A stretch of DNA of 64,000 nucleotides from Euzebyales bacterium (GTDB lineage Bacteria; Actinomycetota; Nitriliruptoria; Euzebyales; JAHELV01), in NCBI GenBank assembly GCA_036374135.1, contig DASUUK010000045.1, positions 37,109-101,108 of the forward strand, given 5' to 3'. Positions 52,918-61,786 of this stretch are shown here, one piece after another (the stretch's first letter is position 1; each line of letters starts with the position of its first letter). The position numbers and the translations under genes are program-made. The notes under the pieces were generated by a model, which had not been told where the DNA came from, ran no database searches, and was given only the letters and a program-made list of their open reading frames with translations.

Positions 52918-54504
52918 CTACGACCTGACCGGTTCGCGGGCGGCCGCAACGACGGCGTCGACCAGTCCGTCGATGTCGTGCGGCGTCGCCTCGGCGTCCA
53001 CGCGGAGACCGAGCTGACGGCAGGTCTCGGAGGTGACCGGCCCGATCGACGCGACCCGGACGGAGTCGTGCAACGGACCGTCCAGCAGGTCGACGAGGTT
53101 GCGCACCGTTGACGACGACGCGAACGCAACCACATCGATCGCCCCGGCACGCAGCGCGTCGTGCGCGTCCGCATCGAGGCCGTCGACCCGCCGGGTGCGG
53201 TACGCCTCGACCTCGACGACGTCCCAGTCGGCCTCGAGCAGTGCCTGCGCCAGGGTCGGCGTGGCGATGTCGGCGCGGGGCAGCAGCACCCGTGAGGGGT
53301 CGTCCGCGGCGATCAACGCGTCGGCGAGCCCGCGCGTCGTGTAGCGCTCGGGCACCAGATCGGCTACCAGGCCGTGCCGGGCCAGAGCGGCGGCGGTGCC
53401 CGATCCGACGGCCGCGAGGCGCACACGGGACAGCAGGCGCGCGTCCGCATCGAGCGCGATGATCTGATCCCAGAGCGCGGCCACGCCGTTGACGCTGGTC
53501 AAGGCGATCCAGTCGTAGGCGCCGTCGGCGACCTCGGCGACCCTCTGCGCCAGCGCCTCGGGTGCACGCGTCGGCTCGATCGCGATCGTCGGTGCCTCCA
53601 CGGGTTCGCCACCGAGCGCGCGCAGCCGGGCGGACAGCTGGCTCGCCTGCTGACGGGTGCGCGGCACGAGCACGCGACGTCCGTGCAGCGGTCGCCGGTC
53701 GGTGACCGAGTCGACCCCGGAGCCCTCGAACCACGCAAGTTGATGATGCAGCGCCGCCACGTCGCCGACCACGATCACCGCCGGCGACGACACCCCGGCC
53801 TCGGCGATGCGCTCCGCGACGGTCTCCAACGACGCCACGACGGTCCGCTGACGGGGCGTCGACGCCCACTGCACGACGGCGACCGGTGTGCGCGCCGCGC
53901 GGCCCGCCGCCTGCAGCGCCGACGCGATCGCACCGATCCGGCCCACGCCCATCAGCAGCACCAACGTGCCGGGGAACGCCGCCAGTGCGTCGTAGTCGAC
54001 CTGCGTGGCGTCCTTGGTCGGGTCCTCGTGCCCGGTGACGACGGCGAACGCCGGGGCCAGGCCGCGGTGCGTCACCGGGATGCCGGCATACGCGGGCCCT
54101 GCGATCGCGGACGTGACCCCGGGCACGACCTCGTACGGGACGTCGGCGGCACGGCACGCCTGTGCCTCCTCGGAGCCGCGGCCGAACACGAACGGATCGC
54201 CGCCCTTGAAGCGGACCACCGCTTCGCCGGTGGCCGCCTCCCGCACGAGCAGGGCGTTGATCTCGTCCTGCGACAGCGCGTGGCGATCCGGCGACTTGCC
54301 CACGAAGACCAGTCGCGCGTCAGTGCTGCACAGCGCGAGCGCCTCGGCCGGCGCCAACCGGTCATAGGCGACGACGGTCGCGGTAGACAGCAGGTGCGCC
54401 GCGCGCAGGCTCAGCAGTGCGGGGTCGCCGGGGCCGCCGCCGACCAGGTGCACGGTGCCCGGTTCGGCGGGCGGGCCGGCGAGGCCGGCCGCCTCATCCC
54501 ACAT
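52918..54504 (-). CDS. hemD: Uroporphyrinogen-III C-methyltransferase / uroporphyrinogen-III synthase fusion
   Basis: 528 residues from ATG 54504, overlapping the hemC stop by 11 bases. Residues about 15-255 are a CobA-type methyltransferase: VHLVGGGPGDPALLSLRAA, VRFKGGDPFVFGRGSEEA and GIPVTHRG. From about 275 a HemD domain: GRRVLVPRTRQQASQLSARL, ALTSVNGVAAL and VVAFASSSTVRNLVDLL. It links heme and siroheme branches, as in other actinobacteria. Partner for siroheme is the Met8-like gene at 56745. Confidence 0.93.
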   Translation of the reverse strand: MWDEAAGLAGPPAEPGTVHLVGGGPGDPALLSLRAAHLLSTATVVAYDRLAPAEALALCSTDARLVFVGKSPDRHALSQDEINALLVREAATGEAVVRFKGGDPFVFGRGSEEAQACRAADVPYEVVPGVTSAIAGPAYAGIPVTHRGLAPAFAVVTGHEDPTKDATQVDYDALAAFPGTLVLLMGVGRIGAIASALQAAGRAARTPVAVVQWASTPRQRTVVASLETVAERIAEAGVSSPAVIVVGDVAALHHQLAWFEGSGVDSVTDRRPLHGRRVLVPRTRQQASQLSARLRALGGEPVEAPTIAIEPTRAPEALAQRVAEVADGAYDWIALTSVNGVAALWDQIIALDADARLLSRVRLAAVGSGTAAALARHGLVADLVPERYTTRGLADALIAADDPSRVLLPRADIATPTLAQALLEADWDVVEVEAYRTRRVDGLDADAHDALRAGAIDVVAFASSSTVRNLVDLLDGPLHDSVRVASIGPVTSETCRQLGLRVDAEATPHDIDGLVDAVVAAAREPVRS

Positions 54505-55450
54505 GGCCTGCCCGCACCTGCTGGTCGATGTTGCGCAGCATCGCGTCGCCGCCGAGCTGCAGGATCCGTCCCGCGAGCGACTGCGCCACGTCAGTCGGGG
54601 CGTCCACGGGACCCGAAGCCGTTTGGCGCACCACCCGCCGGCGGACGGGATCGGCGAGCATGCCCGCCAGCTCGATCGTGTCGCCCGAGACCGTGGCGAG
54701 CGCACCGATCGGCGTGAGGCACCCGCCACCGAGCGTGCGCTGGAACGCGCGCTCGGCGGCGACCGCCGCCCGGGTCGCCGGATCGTCGATCGTCGCGAGG
54801 GCGGCCAACGTCGCGTCGTCGTCGGCGCGGCACTCGACGGCCAGCGCACCCTGCGCAGGTGCCGGCAGGCACTCTCCCGGCTCGAGGGTCACCGCCTTCA
54901 GTGGCAGGCCCAGCGGGCCGATCCCGCCGATCGACGGATCCGTGTACAGCCGCCGCAGGCCGGCGAGGGCGACCACCACCGCGGTCAGCTCGCCGTCGAC
55001 CACCTTGCGCAGCCGTGTGTCGACGTTGCCGCGGATCGCCAGGACCTGCAGATCGGGGCGCACGCGCAGGAGCTGGAGCTTCCGGCGGGCGCTGGACGTC
55101 CCGACGGTCGCGACCGATGGCAGCGACCGCAGCAGATGTCCGTCGCCGGTGACGAGCACGTCGCGAGGGTCCTCACGGCGCGGATAGGCGCCGATGCTCA
55201 GCCCGTCGACGGGGTCGCCCGGCAGGTCCTTGGCGGAGTGCACGGCGAGATCACACGTCCCGTCGGCGACCGCCGCGCGGATCGCGTCGACGAACAGTCC
55301 CTTGGTCTCGAAGGCCTCCACCGCCTGGTCGGGGTGCAGGTCGCCAGTGGTCGCCAATGGCACCAGTTCGAAGTCGCCGCCGAGCGCCAGGCCCACCTGT
55401 GTCGCCTGGGCGCGCGCCAACGCCGAACGGCGTGTCGCGATGCGCAGCAT
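54494..55450 (-). CDS. hemC: Porphobilinogen deaminase
   Basis: 318 residues. LRIATRRSALARAQA at the N-terminus, catalytic Asp region AVHSAKDLPGDP, Arg-rich SSARRKLQLLRVRPDL and the dipyrromethane Cys in RTLGGGCLTPIGA. Polymerises four porphobilinogens to hydroxymethylbilane. Eleven bases after hemA. Confidence 0.96.
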   Translation of the reverse strand: MLRIATRRSALARAQATQVGLALGGDFELVPLATTGDLHPDQAVEAFETKGLFVDAIRAAVADGTCDLAVHSAKDLPGDPVDGLSIGAYPRREDPRDVLVTGDGHLLRSLPSVATVGTSSARRKLQLLRVRPDLQVLAIRGNVDTRLRKVVDGELTAVVVALAGLRRLYTDPSIGGIGPLGLPLKAVTLEPGECLPAPAQGALAVECRADDDATLAALATIDDPATRAAVAAERAFQRTLGGGCLTPIGALATVSGDTIELAGMLADPVRRRVVRQTASGPVDAPTDVAQSLAGRILQLGGDAMLRNIDQQVRAGHVG

Positions 55451-55461
55451 GCCCGGGCCGC

Positions 55462-56769
55462 TCAGGCGTCGTCGACGACGTCGTCGAGATCGAACAGGTG
55501 GCGCACGACCTCCGCCTGGTGGGCCGCGTCGTCGCCGTCGGACGCCGCCTTGAGCCGCACCGTGGGTTCGTGCAGCAGCGTGCTGACGATGCCGCGCGTC
55601 AACTGCTCGACCGCCTCGCGCTGTCGCTGGTCCAGGGTTCCCAGCCGGGACGCCAGCCGCGCGAGCTCGGACGCGCGGACGTCCTCGGCCCGTCGCCGCA
55701 GCGCCGCGACGGTGGGCTCGACCGGCCGGGCGCGCTGCCAGGCCGTCAACGCCGCGACCTCCTCGGCCACCAGCGCCCGCGCGCGGTCGACCTCGGCGGC
55801 GGCGCCACCGTTCCCGGCCTCGCCGGTGTCGTGGGTCGCGTCGTCTGCGGTGACGGCGGCCGACACGGCGTCGACATCGAGCACGGTCACGCCCGGCACG
55901 TCGCGGCAGTCGCCGGCGACGTCACGGGGCACCGCCAGATCGACGATGACCAGCGGACGGTCCGGCCGCCGGCGCATCACGTCGTCGAGCACGGCACGGG
56001 TGATGATCGGATACCGCGACGCGGTCGAGCTGATGACCAGATCGGACGATCCGAGCGCGTCGGACAGCTCGTCGAGCGGCACGGCGACCGCGCCGCGCTC
56101 GACCAGCCGGTCCGCGCGATCCGGTGTGCGGTTGGTGACCAGCAGGCGCTGCACCGCGGGTGGCTCGAGTGAACGGGCGGCCATCGCGCCGATCTTGCCC
56201 GCCCCGACCAGCAGCACCGTGCGCTGCGCCAGTGGACCGGTGTGCGCACGCGCGGCGGCGATGCCCGCGTCCAGCATCGACGACGCGGTCTCGGACAACC
56301 GCGTTCCGGTGCGCACACGCCGCGCCACCCGCAGCGCCCGCTCGAAGACCAGCCCCAGGCGGGATCCGCAGGCCTGCTCGGACCGCGCCGTCAGCAGCGC
56401 CTGCTTCACCTGACGCGCCACCTGACGCTCGCCCACGACCACCGAGTCGAGCCCACATGCGACGGAGAACAGGTGCGACGCCGCCCGCTCATCGTGGTAC
56501 TCGTACGTCAGTCCGTCGAGGTCCTCGGGGGCGAATCCGCCCCACTCGCACAGGAAGTTGCGTAGGTCGGCGATGCCGCCGTGGAACCGGTGGACCAGCG
56601 CGTACACCTCGACGCGGTTGCACGTCGAGAGCACGACGGCCCCGGCGACGTGCGGTCGCTCGGTGAGTGACCGCAGCGCCTTGGGCGCCTGCTCGGCGGA
56701 CACCGCCAACCGCTCGAGCTGGTCAACGGAGGCGTGCCGGTGGTTCAGTCCGACGACGACAACAGACAC
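55462..56769 (-). CDS. hemA: Glutamyl-tRNA reductase
   Basis: 435 residues from GTG 56769, overlapping the end of the Met8-like gene, with GGAAG upstream. Catalytic Cys in VVLSTCNRVEVYA, FSVACGLDSVVVGERQVARQ, NADPH motif VLLVGAGKIGAMAARSL and VIVDLAVPRDV are all present. First step of the C5 heme pathway, usually rate-limiting. Confidence 0.96.
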   Translation of the reverse strand: MSVVVVGLNHRHASVDQLERLAVSAEQAPKALRSLTERPHVAGAVVLSTCNRVEVYALVHRFHGGIADLRNFLCEWGGFAPEDLDGLTYEYHDERAASHLFSVACGLDSVVVGERQVARQVKQALLTARSEQACGSRLGLVFERALRVARRVRTGTRLSETASSMLDAGIAAARAHTGPLAQRTVLLVGAGKIGAMAARSLEPPAVQRLLVTNRTPDRADRLVERGAVAVPLDELSDALGSSDLVISSTASRYPIITRAVLDDVMRRRPDRPLVIVDLAVPRDVAGDCRDVPGVTVLDVDAVSAAVTADDATHDTGEAGNGGAAAEVDRARALVAEEVAALTAWQRARPVEPTVAALRRRAEDVRASELARLASRLGTLDQRQREAVEQLTRGIVSTLLHEPTVRLKAASDGDDAAHQAEVVRHLFDLDDVVDDA

Positions 56770-57416
56770 GCGAACGCAGCTTCCTTTGCCTGATCGAGAC
56801 GTCCGGCCCGGATGTGGCCGAGGATATCCGGGCTGTACAACGCGCGCCAACGCGCGCGGCGGTCCGCGACGCCCAGCGCAGCCAGGGCGGTCGCGACCCG
56901 CTCGTCACTCCGGAGCTCGCCGGCCAGCGCGACCAGTTCGGCGTGCTCAGGACCGTAAGCGTCCGCCAGCTCGCTGCGGATCAGGCGGGTCAGTGCGGGC
57001 GCAGCCCCGGTCGTGGCGACACCGAGCACAAGCGGCCCGCGATGCACGGCACCCATCATCGCCGCCGTCCCGGCGCGACCGTCGTCGACGCGGATGCACA
57101 TCCGTCCTGCGGCGTCCGCATCGGCGGCCACCGCGGCATTGGCACCCGGGACGTCGGTGGCGGCGATCACGAGGTGGGCGTCACCGATGTCGTCCGCCGC
57201 ATACTCCCGCGGGATCCACTGCAGCAGCGCGCGTTCCGCAGCGTCGTGGATCCGATGGCAGACCTGCGGCGCGACGACGCGCACGTGTGCGCCCCCATCG
57301 AGCAGCCCGAACAGCTTGGCGGCGGCGACATCACCTCCGCCCACGGAGAGGACCCGCAGGCGGGACGGATGGATCAGCAGCGGGATGCCGCCCGGGGGCG
57401 GGTCGTCATCCGTCAT
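56745..57416 (-). CDS. Precorrin-2 dehydrogenase (Met8/CysG-N-like)
   Basis: 223 residues. NAD-binding RVLSVGGGDVAAAKLFGLLD and LVIAATDVPGANAAVAADAD, then RGPLVLGVATTGAAPALTRL match the siroheme-synthase N-terminal family. With the CobA domain at 52918 it would give sirohydrochlorin. No visible chelatase-specific domain. Between rex and hemA, as in several actinobacteria. Confidence 0.88.
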   Translation of the reverse strand: MTDDDPPPGGIPLLIHPSRLRVLSVGGGDVAAAKLFGLLDGGAHVRVVAPQVCHRIHDAAERALLQWIPREYAADDIGDAHLVIAATDVPGANAAVAADADAAGRMCIRVDDGRAGTAAMMGAVHRGPLVLGVATTGAAPALTRLIRSELADAYGPEHAELVALAGELRSDERVATALAALGVADRRARWRALYSPDILGHIRAGRLDQAKEAAFACLLSSSD

Positions 57417-57425
57417 GACCGGACG

Positions 57426-58124
57426 TCAGATCTCCGCGTCGCGCTCCGCCGCTTCGAGGCGGCGGCGTGTGGTGCCCCGCAGCACCGATTCCTGCGCGAC
57501 CTTGCGCTGCTCGTAGAACGACAGGATCTGCAACTCGATCGACAGGTCGACCTTGCGCAGGCTGATGTGGTCGGGCACCGCCAGCACGGTGGGGGCGAAG
57601 TTGAGGATCGAGGTGATGCCCGCAGCGACCAGGCGGTCGGCGACGTACTGCGCGTTGCGCGCCGGGACGGCGACGATGCCGATCGTGATCTCCTCTTCCT
57701 TGATCACGCGGTCCATGTCGTCCATGTGCGTGATCGTCAGGCCGTCGAGCCGCTCGCCGACCTTGGAGACGTCCGCGTCGAACAGCGCCGCGATACGAAA
57801 GCCGCGCTCGCTGAACCCGGCGTACCGCGCGAGTGCGTGGCCGAGGTTGCCGATGCCGACGATGCAGGTCGCCCAGTCCTGCTCGAGCCCCAGCTCGCGG
57901 CTGATCTGGTGGATCAGGTACTCGACGTCGTAGCCGACGCCACGGGTGCCGTACGAACCCAGGTAGGACAGATCCTTGCGGATCTTCGCCGAGTTGATGC
58001 CCGCGGCCTCAGCGAGCGCGACGCTCGAGACCGTGTGCACGCCCCGCTCGGCCAGGTCGACGAGTGCCCGCAGGTACACGGGCAGCCGGGAAACGCTGGC
58101 CTCGGGGATCTGACGAGCGGACAC
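57426..58124 (-). CDS. rex: Redox-sensing transcriptional repressor
   Basis: 232 residues from GTG 58124, with GGAGG six bases upstream. N-terminal winged helix VSSVALAEAAGINSAKIRKD and LSYLGSYGTRGVGYDVEYL, Rossmann fold with CIVGIGNLGHALARYAGF, and a C-terminal domain-swapped helix. Binds operators when NADH/NAD+ is low. Ten bases ahead of the Met8-like gene, in the rex-hem unit known from Streptomyces. No operator is visible in the 138 bases before this gene; one lies at 19865-19880. Confidence 0.94.
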   Translation of the reverse strand: MSARQIPEASVSRLPVYLRALVDLAERGVHTVSSVALAEAAGINSAKIRKDLSYLGSYGTRGVGYDVEYLIHQISRELGLEQDWATCIVGIGNLGHALARYAGFSERGFRIAALFDADVSKVGERLDGLTITHMDDMDRVIKEEEITIGIVAVPARNAQYVADRLVAAGITSILNFAPTVLAVPDHISLRKVDLSIELQILSFYEQRKVAQESVLRGTTRRRLEAAERDAEI

Positions 58125-58262
58125 GGACAGCCTCCGACGCGCTGCGCTGGACTCCCCCAGCGTAGGCGCGCGGACCCGCCCCCTCAAAGGACGCTGCGTT
58201 CCTCCTCGAACCCTCCCAACCCGCCCGCGCGAACCTGACGTCGTCGGCACGCGGACACGCAC

Positions 58263-58505
58263 TCAGCGCAGCGCCCACTCGAGTTGTTCCGGCGCGATCT
58301 GATACTCGGCGATCTCGACGTCGTCGACCGCCACGACCGGCACCCGGACGGTGTAGCGCTCGAACAGTTCGGGGTCGCCGTCGATGTCGACGAGGTCGAT
58401 GTCCCCCCGCCCCGCTGCCACCCGCCTGACGATCGCGATCGCGTCCTCGCACAGGTGACAGCCCTGCCTCGTGTAGACGGTGATCCTCGGGCGTCGGTCG
58501 GTCAC
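58263..58505 (-). CDS. Glutaredoxin-like protein (DUF836 family)
   Basis: 80 residues from GTG 58505. Thioredoxin-fold start RITVYTRQGCHLCEDAI with a CxxC (GCHLC), then DIDGDPELFERYTVRVPVVA with cis-Pro. Same position near rex/hemA as Rv0508 in Mycobacterium. Substrate unknown. Confidence 0.85.
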   Translation of the reverse strand: MTDRRPRITVYTRQGCHLCEDAIAIVRRVAAGRGDIDLVDIDGDPELFERYTVRVPVVAVDDVEIAEYQIAPEQLEWALR

Positions 58506-58641
58506 GTGCTCGGCCTTTCCATGGAGTCCGCCACGGTGCACGGTGACGCGGGCGCGCTCGCTAGCCTGGCACCATGACCGCGAGCAACGCAGCAGCAGGT
58601 CACGAGGCGACGCCGGCGAGCGTAGCGGCGGGCCACCGATC

Positions 58642-59559
58642 ATGACGACCTCCCCGCAGGTGCTCGGCGCCACTGGACCGTTCATGTTCAGCCCACTTGG
58701 CTGGACGATGGACGTGTTCGCCGCCGCCGGCTACTCGGCCGTCGAGGTGCTGTTCTCGCAGAGCGCCGAGACGCGCGACAGTGACAAGATCTGCAACTTC
58801 GCCCGTGAGGCCGGCCTGTCCGTACCGGTTGTGCACGGTCCCTACATGTTGTTCCTGCGCAATGTCTTCAGCGCCAACTACGTCGAGAAGTCCCGGCGGG
58901 CTCTCGAACTGGCCGACGAGGTGGGCGCCCACACGCTGGTGGCGCACCCACCCATGCGCTGGGAGCGGGCGCACGCCGAGTGGGCGCGGTCGGAGGCCGC
59001 CGACGAGGCCGATGCGCGTCTCCTGCGATTCGCAATGGAGAACCTGTACCCGCTGTGGGGCGTGCCGTTCTCGTCGGTCGTGGAACCCGGCGAGATGGCC
59101 GCGTACCGGCACGTCGTGTTCGACACCAGCCACTTCGCGGTCAGCGGCGTCGACCTGTTCGCCGCCTGGCACGTCCTCGCCGACCGGGTCGCCCACCTAC
59201 ACGTATCGAACAACCTGGGCAACGGCAAGGACAGCCACGCCCCGCTCGACACCGGGGTCCTGCCGATCGACCGGTTCCTTGCGCACGTCGGCAGGAGCGG
59301 CTACACGGGCACGATCACGCTCGAGCTGGACATCCGACCGTACGCCGACGACCGCGATGATCTCGTGCGCTTCCTCGACGGCGAGCGACACAAGGCCGAA
59401 CGCTGGCTGCGTGGCGAGCTACCCGCTGCGGATCACGAAGCCGACCCCGACGCGCAACGCATCGCCGAGGAGCTCGCGCTGGACGAAACGGGCATCGGCG
59501 TGACCGGCGACGACTACCGGCGGGCCGGCCGACCCCACAGCCCCGCCCCGCAGAGGTGA
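58642..59559 (+). CDS. Sugar phosphate isomerase/epimerase-like TIM barrel
   Basis: 305 residues from ATG 58642. Xylose isomerase-like barrel: FAAAGYSAVEVLFSQSAETR, VVHGPYMLFLRNVFSANYVE, VAHPPMRWER, metal-site VVEPGEMAAYRH and FDTSHFAVSG, AHLHVSNNLGNG and TITLELDIRPY. Substrate unknown. Downstream 28-codon ORF is close enough to be translated with it. Confidence 0.82.
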   Translation: MTTSPQVLGATGPFMFSPLGWTMDVFAAAGYSAVEVLFSQSAETRDSDKICNFAREAGLSVPVVHGPYMLFLRNVFSANYVEKSRRALELADEVGAHTLVAHPPMRWERAHAEWARSEAADEADARLLRFAMENLYPLWGVPFSSVVEPGEMAAYRHVVFDTSHFAVSGVDLFAAWHVLADRVAHLHVSNNLGNGKDSHAPLDTGVLPIDRFLAHVGRSGYTGTITLELDIRPYADDRDDLVRFLDGERHKAERWLRGELPAADHEADPDAQRIAEELALDETGIGVTGDDYRRAGRPHSPAPQR

Positions 59560-59561
59560 GC

Positions 59562-59648
59562 ATGCGCCCCGCGACCACCATTACCATCACCGTGCTGCTG
59601 ATCGTCATCGTCGGGGCAATGGCGGTCCAGCTGCTGCTCGCGCGCTGA
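59562..59648 (+). CDS. 28-residue single-helix membrane peptide
   Basis: ATG 59562, two bases after the isomerase stop, with GAGGTG just before it. Protein MRPATTITITVLLIVIVGAM followed by AVQLLLAR: one hydrophobic helix with a basic end. Overlap of ribosome site with the upstream stop suggests coupling. Below the size usually annotated; no family recognised. Confidence 0.5.
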   Translation: MRPATTITITVLLIVIVGAMAVQLLLAR

Positions 59649-59684
59649 CGTCCACCCCGGCAGTTGCCGCCGCATCCGTCCACC

Positions 59685-59847
59685 GGGGAGACATCACCCG
59701 CCATACGTTGACAGGTCTCCCCACTAGCGTCCGCGCCCGGGCAACCGGGGAAACAACACCCGCCACACGTTGACAGGTCTCCCCACTAGCGTCCGCGCCC
59801 GGGCAACCGGGGAGACAACACCCGCCATACGTTGACAGGTCTCCCCA
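59685..59847 (-). repeat. Palindromic 62-bp-period repeat, three copies
   Basis: Units at 59685, 59747 and 59809. Minus strand: GGGGAGACCTGTCAACGTAT, then GGCGGGTGTTGTCTCCCC. The inner GTTG/CAAC and outer GGGGA/TCCCC stems are both kept. Spacers are identical. Between convergent genes; begins 49 bases after the stop of the 59897 gene. Confidence 0.85.
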
Positions 59848-59896
59848 TTAAGCCGAGCCGCCCCGCGCGCACCACGTGGGATCGCCCACCGACGAC

Positions 59897-60403
59897 CTAC
59901 GTGAGCTCGCCGCCCTTGTCCCGGACGATGCGGCGCACTGTGTCGATCTGACCGGCCTCGGCCGCAACGATCAACCGCACCGCGTCGGCCAGCTCGGGGC
60001 GGTGCTCGTCGCCGAGCGCCCGCGTCTGTCGCGACCGACCGGCGAACCCGGTGAACATGCCGTACAACGCGCCCGCACCCGCACCGGCGCCACCGCATCC
60101 GAACGCCAGGCCCCAGAACACGCCGCTGCCGACGCCACCGACCACGGCGCCGATGATCGCGCCGATCACGCCGCCGACCACGGCGCCGACGAGCACGCCG
60201 ACCCACCACGAGCCGGCCATCCGCCGGACGGTCTCGGCGTCCTCCGCAGCGGTGCGGCCGGGCGCGGCGGTCGCGCCGTGCTCGACGTCGATGCGGTCCG
60301 GCGGGATGCCGTGCTCCTGCAGCTGTGCGGCGGCGCGCTCGGCCTGCGCCGCATCGGCGAACGCCGCCTCGATGGGCCGTGTACTCGGTTGCGTGTCCGA
60401 CAT
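59897..60403 (-). CDS. Glycine-zipper membrane protein, stress-protein-like
   Basis: 168 residues from ATG 60403. N-terminal domain about 1-60: FADAAQAERAAAQLQEHGIP resembles the ferredoxin-like fold of general stress protein 17M and DUF1269-like proteins. Then two glycine-zipper helices (VGVLVGAVVGGVIGAIIGAV and FWGLAFGCGGAGAGAGALYG). C-terminus charged. An in-frame extension upstream runs into photolyase remnants and is not part of this gene. Confidence 0.65.
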   Translation of the reverse strand: MSDTQPSTRPIEAAFADAAQAERAAAQLQEHGIPPDRIDVEHGATAAPGRTAAEDAETVRRMAGSWWVGVLVGAVVGGVIGAIIGAVVGGVGSGVFWGLAFGCGGAGAGAGALYGMFTGFAGRSRQTRALGDEHRPELADAVRLIVAAEAGQIDTVRRIVRDKGGELT

Positions 60404-60419
60404 CGCCTTGCTCCTGTGA

Positions 60420-60667
60420 TCATCGTGTGCGCGGCTGGTCCAACCCACGTGCTGCCCGGAGGCGCTCGACCGCGTCCACGTGGTCGACGACGGGTTCCGG
60501 TTTGGTCGAGCCACGCGGACGTCGTCGTCGAGATCCCATGGTCGGTGGACCGCGTCGTCGAAGACGAACGATGAAACGACGCGGTCCGCCTCGGCGCTGG
60601 TGGCGACCAGCGCAGTGGTGTCATGGACCCGCAGGTCACGGGTGAACAGGACGATCGCGGTGGACAT
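60420..60667 (-). pseudogene. Photolyase remnant, internally deleted
   Basis: From ATG 60667: MSTAIVLFTRDLRVHDTTAL, then ADRVVSSFVFDDAVHRPW, which is the N-terminus of DNA photolyase/cryptochrome proteins. After about 55 codons homology ends. In another frame PVVDHVDAVERLRAARGLDQ ends at TGA 60422-60420 and resembles photolyase C-termini. So the middle (about 380 residues) is missing, leaving ends joined out of frame. The N-terminal part is convincing; the C-terminal part is tentative. Confidence 0.55.
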
Positions 60668-60760
60668 CGACGATCTCGGTCGGCGCGGACCGTCCACCTA
60701 CCCACCTACGGCCCTGCGTCATGCGTACGGGCGGCTGCGTTTCCCCCCGCCGCGCCCGCC

Positions 60761-61786
60761 TCAGAAGAAGACCGAGCGCCGACCCATCAGGTTGCGGTAC
60801 AGCATGTGCTGGATCGTGTCGCGGACCCGGTCCGACAACTCGAGGATCAGCATCGGATCCTCGACGGCGTCCGCGGGCAGGTCCGTGACCCGGATCGGCT
60901 CGCCGAAGTCGACCGTCCAGCGCGACGGCAGCGGCAGCAGGCCGAGTGGGCCCAGCCACGGGAACTGCGCGGTGATCGGGAAGTAGGGCAGGTTCAGCAG
61001 ACGCGCGAGCCAGCGGACGTTGCCGAGGATCGGATACGTCTCCTCGGAGCCGATGATTGCGACCGGGATGATCGGCACCCCGGCACGCAACGCCACACGT
61101 ACATAGCCTCCGCGGCCGAAGCGCGCCAGCTTGTAGCGCTCGCGGAACGGTTTGCCGATGCCCTTGAAGCCCTCCGGCCAGACGCCCACCAGCTCCCCGC
61201 TGCGCAGCAGGCGGACGGCGTCGTCATCGTGCGCCAGCGTGTTGCCGGTCTTGCGCGCGAGCTCGCCGACGATCGGCATGCGCAGGGCGAGATCGGCCGC
61301 CAGCTCACGCAGGTTGCGGCCCGCGGGGTGGTCGTCCAGCAGGGCGATCTTGATCATGATCGCGTCGAGCGGCAGGGCTCCGGCATGGTTGGCGACGAGC
61401 AGCGCACCCCCGTGCTCGGGAACGTTGTCCAGCCCTGTCGTGCGCACACGGAAGTACGAGCGGTACAAGGGACGGGCGAGCGGGAGGATGACCTGCTCGG
61501 TGAGCTCCCGGTCGAAGCCGAACACGTCGATGTCGTAGTCGCCGGTCACCCGCCGCCGTAGGAACTGCAGCAGTCCGACGACGAACCGCTCGACGTCACC
61601 CGCGGCACCGGGATCGTCGGCCGCGTCACCCGGAGGGCCGGCCTGCGGGTCGTGGATGCGGCACCGACCACCGGGCCCCGCCCAGTTGCGGCAAGGGCGA
61701 CCGTCCGGCAACGGCTGCTCGCAGCGTCGACGCACGGAACGGTCGATCGCGATGACGTCCGCCAGGTCGCCCTCACGCCCGCTCAT
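60761..61786 (-). CDS. Lysophospholipid acyltransferase-family protein with N-terminal Cys/His motif
   Basis: 341 residues from ATG 61786 (61804 possible). Acyltransferase motifs: VANHAGALPLDAIMI (His134, with Asp141), VWPEGFKGIGKPFRERYKLA and GVPIIPVAIIGSEETYP. The usual HxxxxD spacing is H-x6-D here, as in Mycobacterium Rv0502-type proteins. The N-terminus carries RCEQPLPDGRPCRNW and GRCRIHDP: Cys22, Cys32, Cys42, His45, a small zinc-binding-like motif found in unrelated bacterial and phage proteins. Overlaps the epimerase gene, as in Rv0501-Rv0502. Confidence 0.85.
   Translation of the reverse strand: MSGREGDLADVIAIDRSVRRRCEQPLPDGRPCRNWAGPGGRCRIHDPQAGPPGDAADDPGAAGDVERFVVGLLQFLRRRVTGDYDIDVFGFDRELTEQVILPLARPLYRSYFRVRTTGLDNVPEHGGALLVANHAGALPLDAIMIKIALLDDHPAGRNLRELAADLALRMPIVGELARKTGNTLAHDDDAVRLLRSGELVGVWPEGFKGIGKPFRERYKLARFGRGGYVRVALRAGVPIIPVAIIGSEETYPILGNVRWLARLLNLPYFPITAQFPWLGPLGLLPLPSRWTVDFGEPIRVTDLPADAVEDPMLILELSDRVRDTIQHMLYRNLMGRRSVFF

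Noticed and set aside
58125..58262. Rex operator upstream of rex
   Set aside because: No TGTGAA-n4-TTCACA or near match is present on either strand in this interval.
59897..60697. A 266-residue fusion of photolyase start and glycine-zipper protein
   Set aside because: The frame is open by chance across the remnant; the glycine-zipper gene has its own ATG at 60403 and the photolyase part is cut off.
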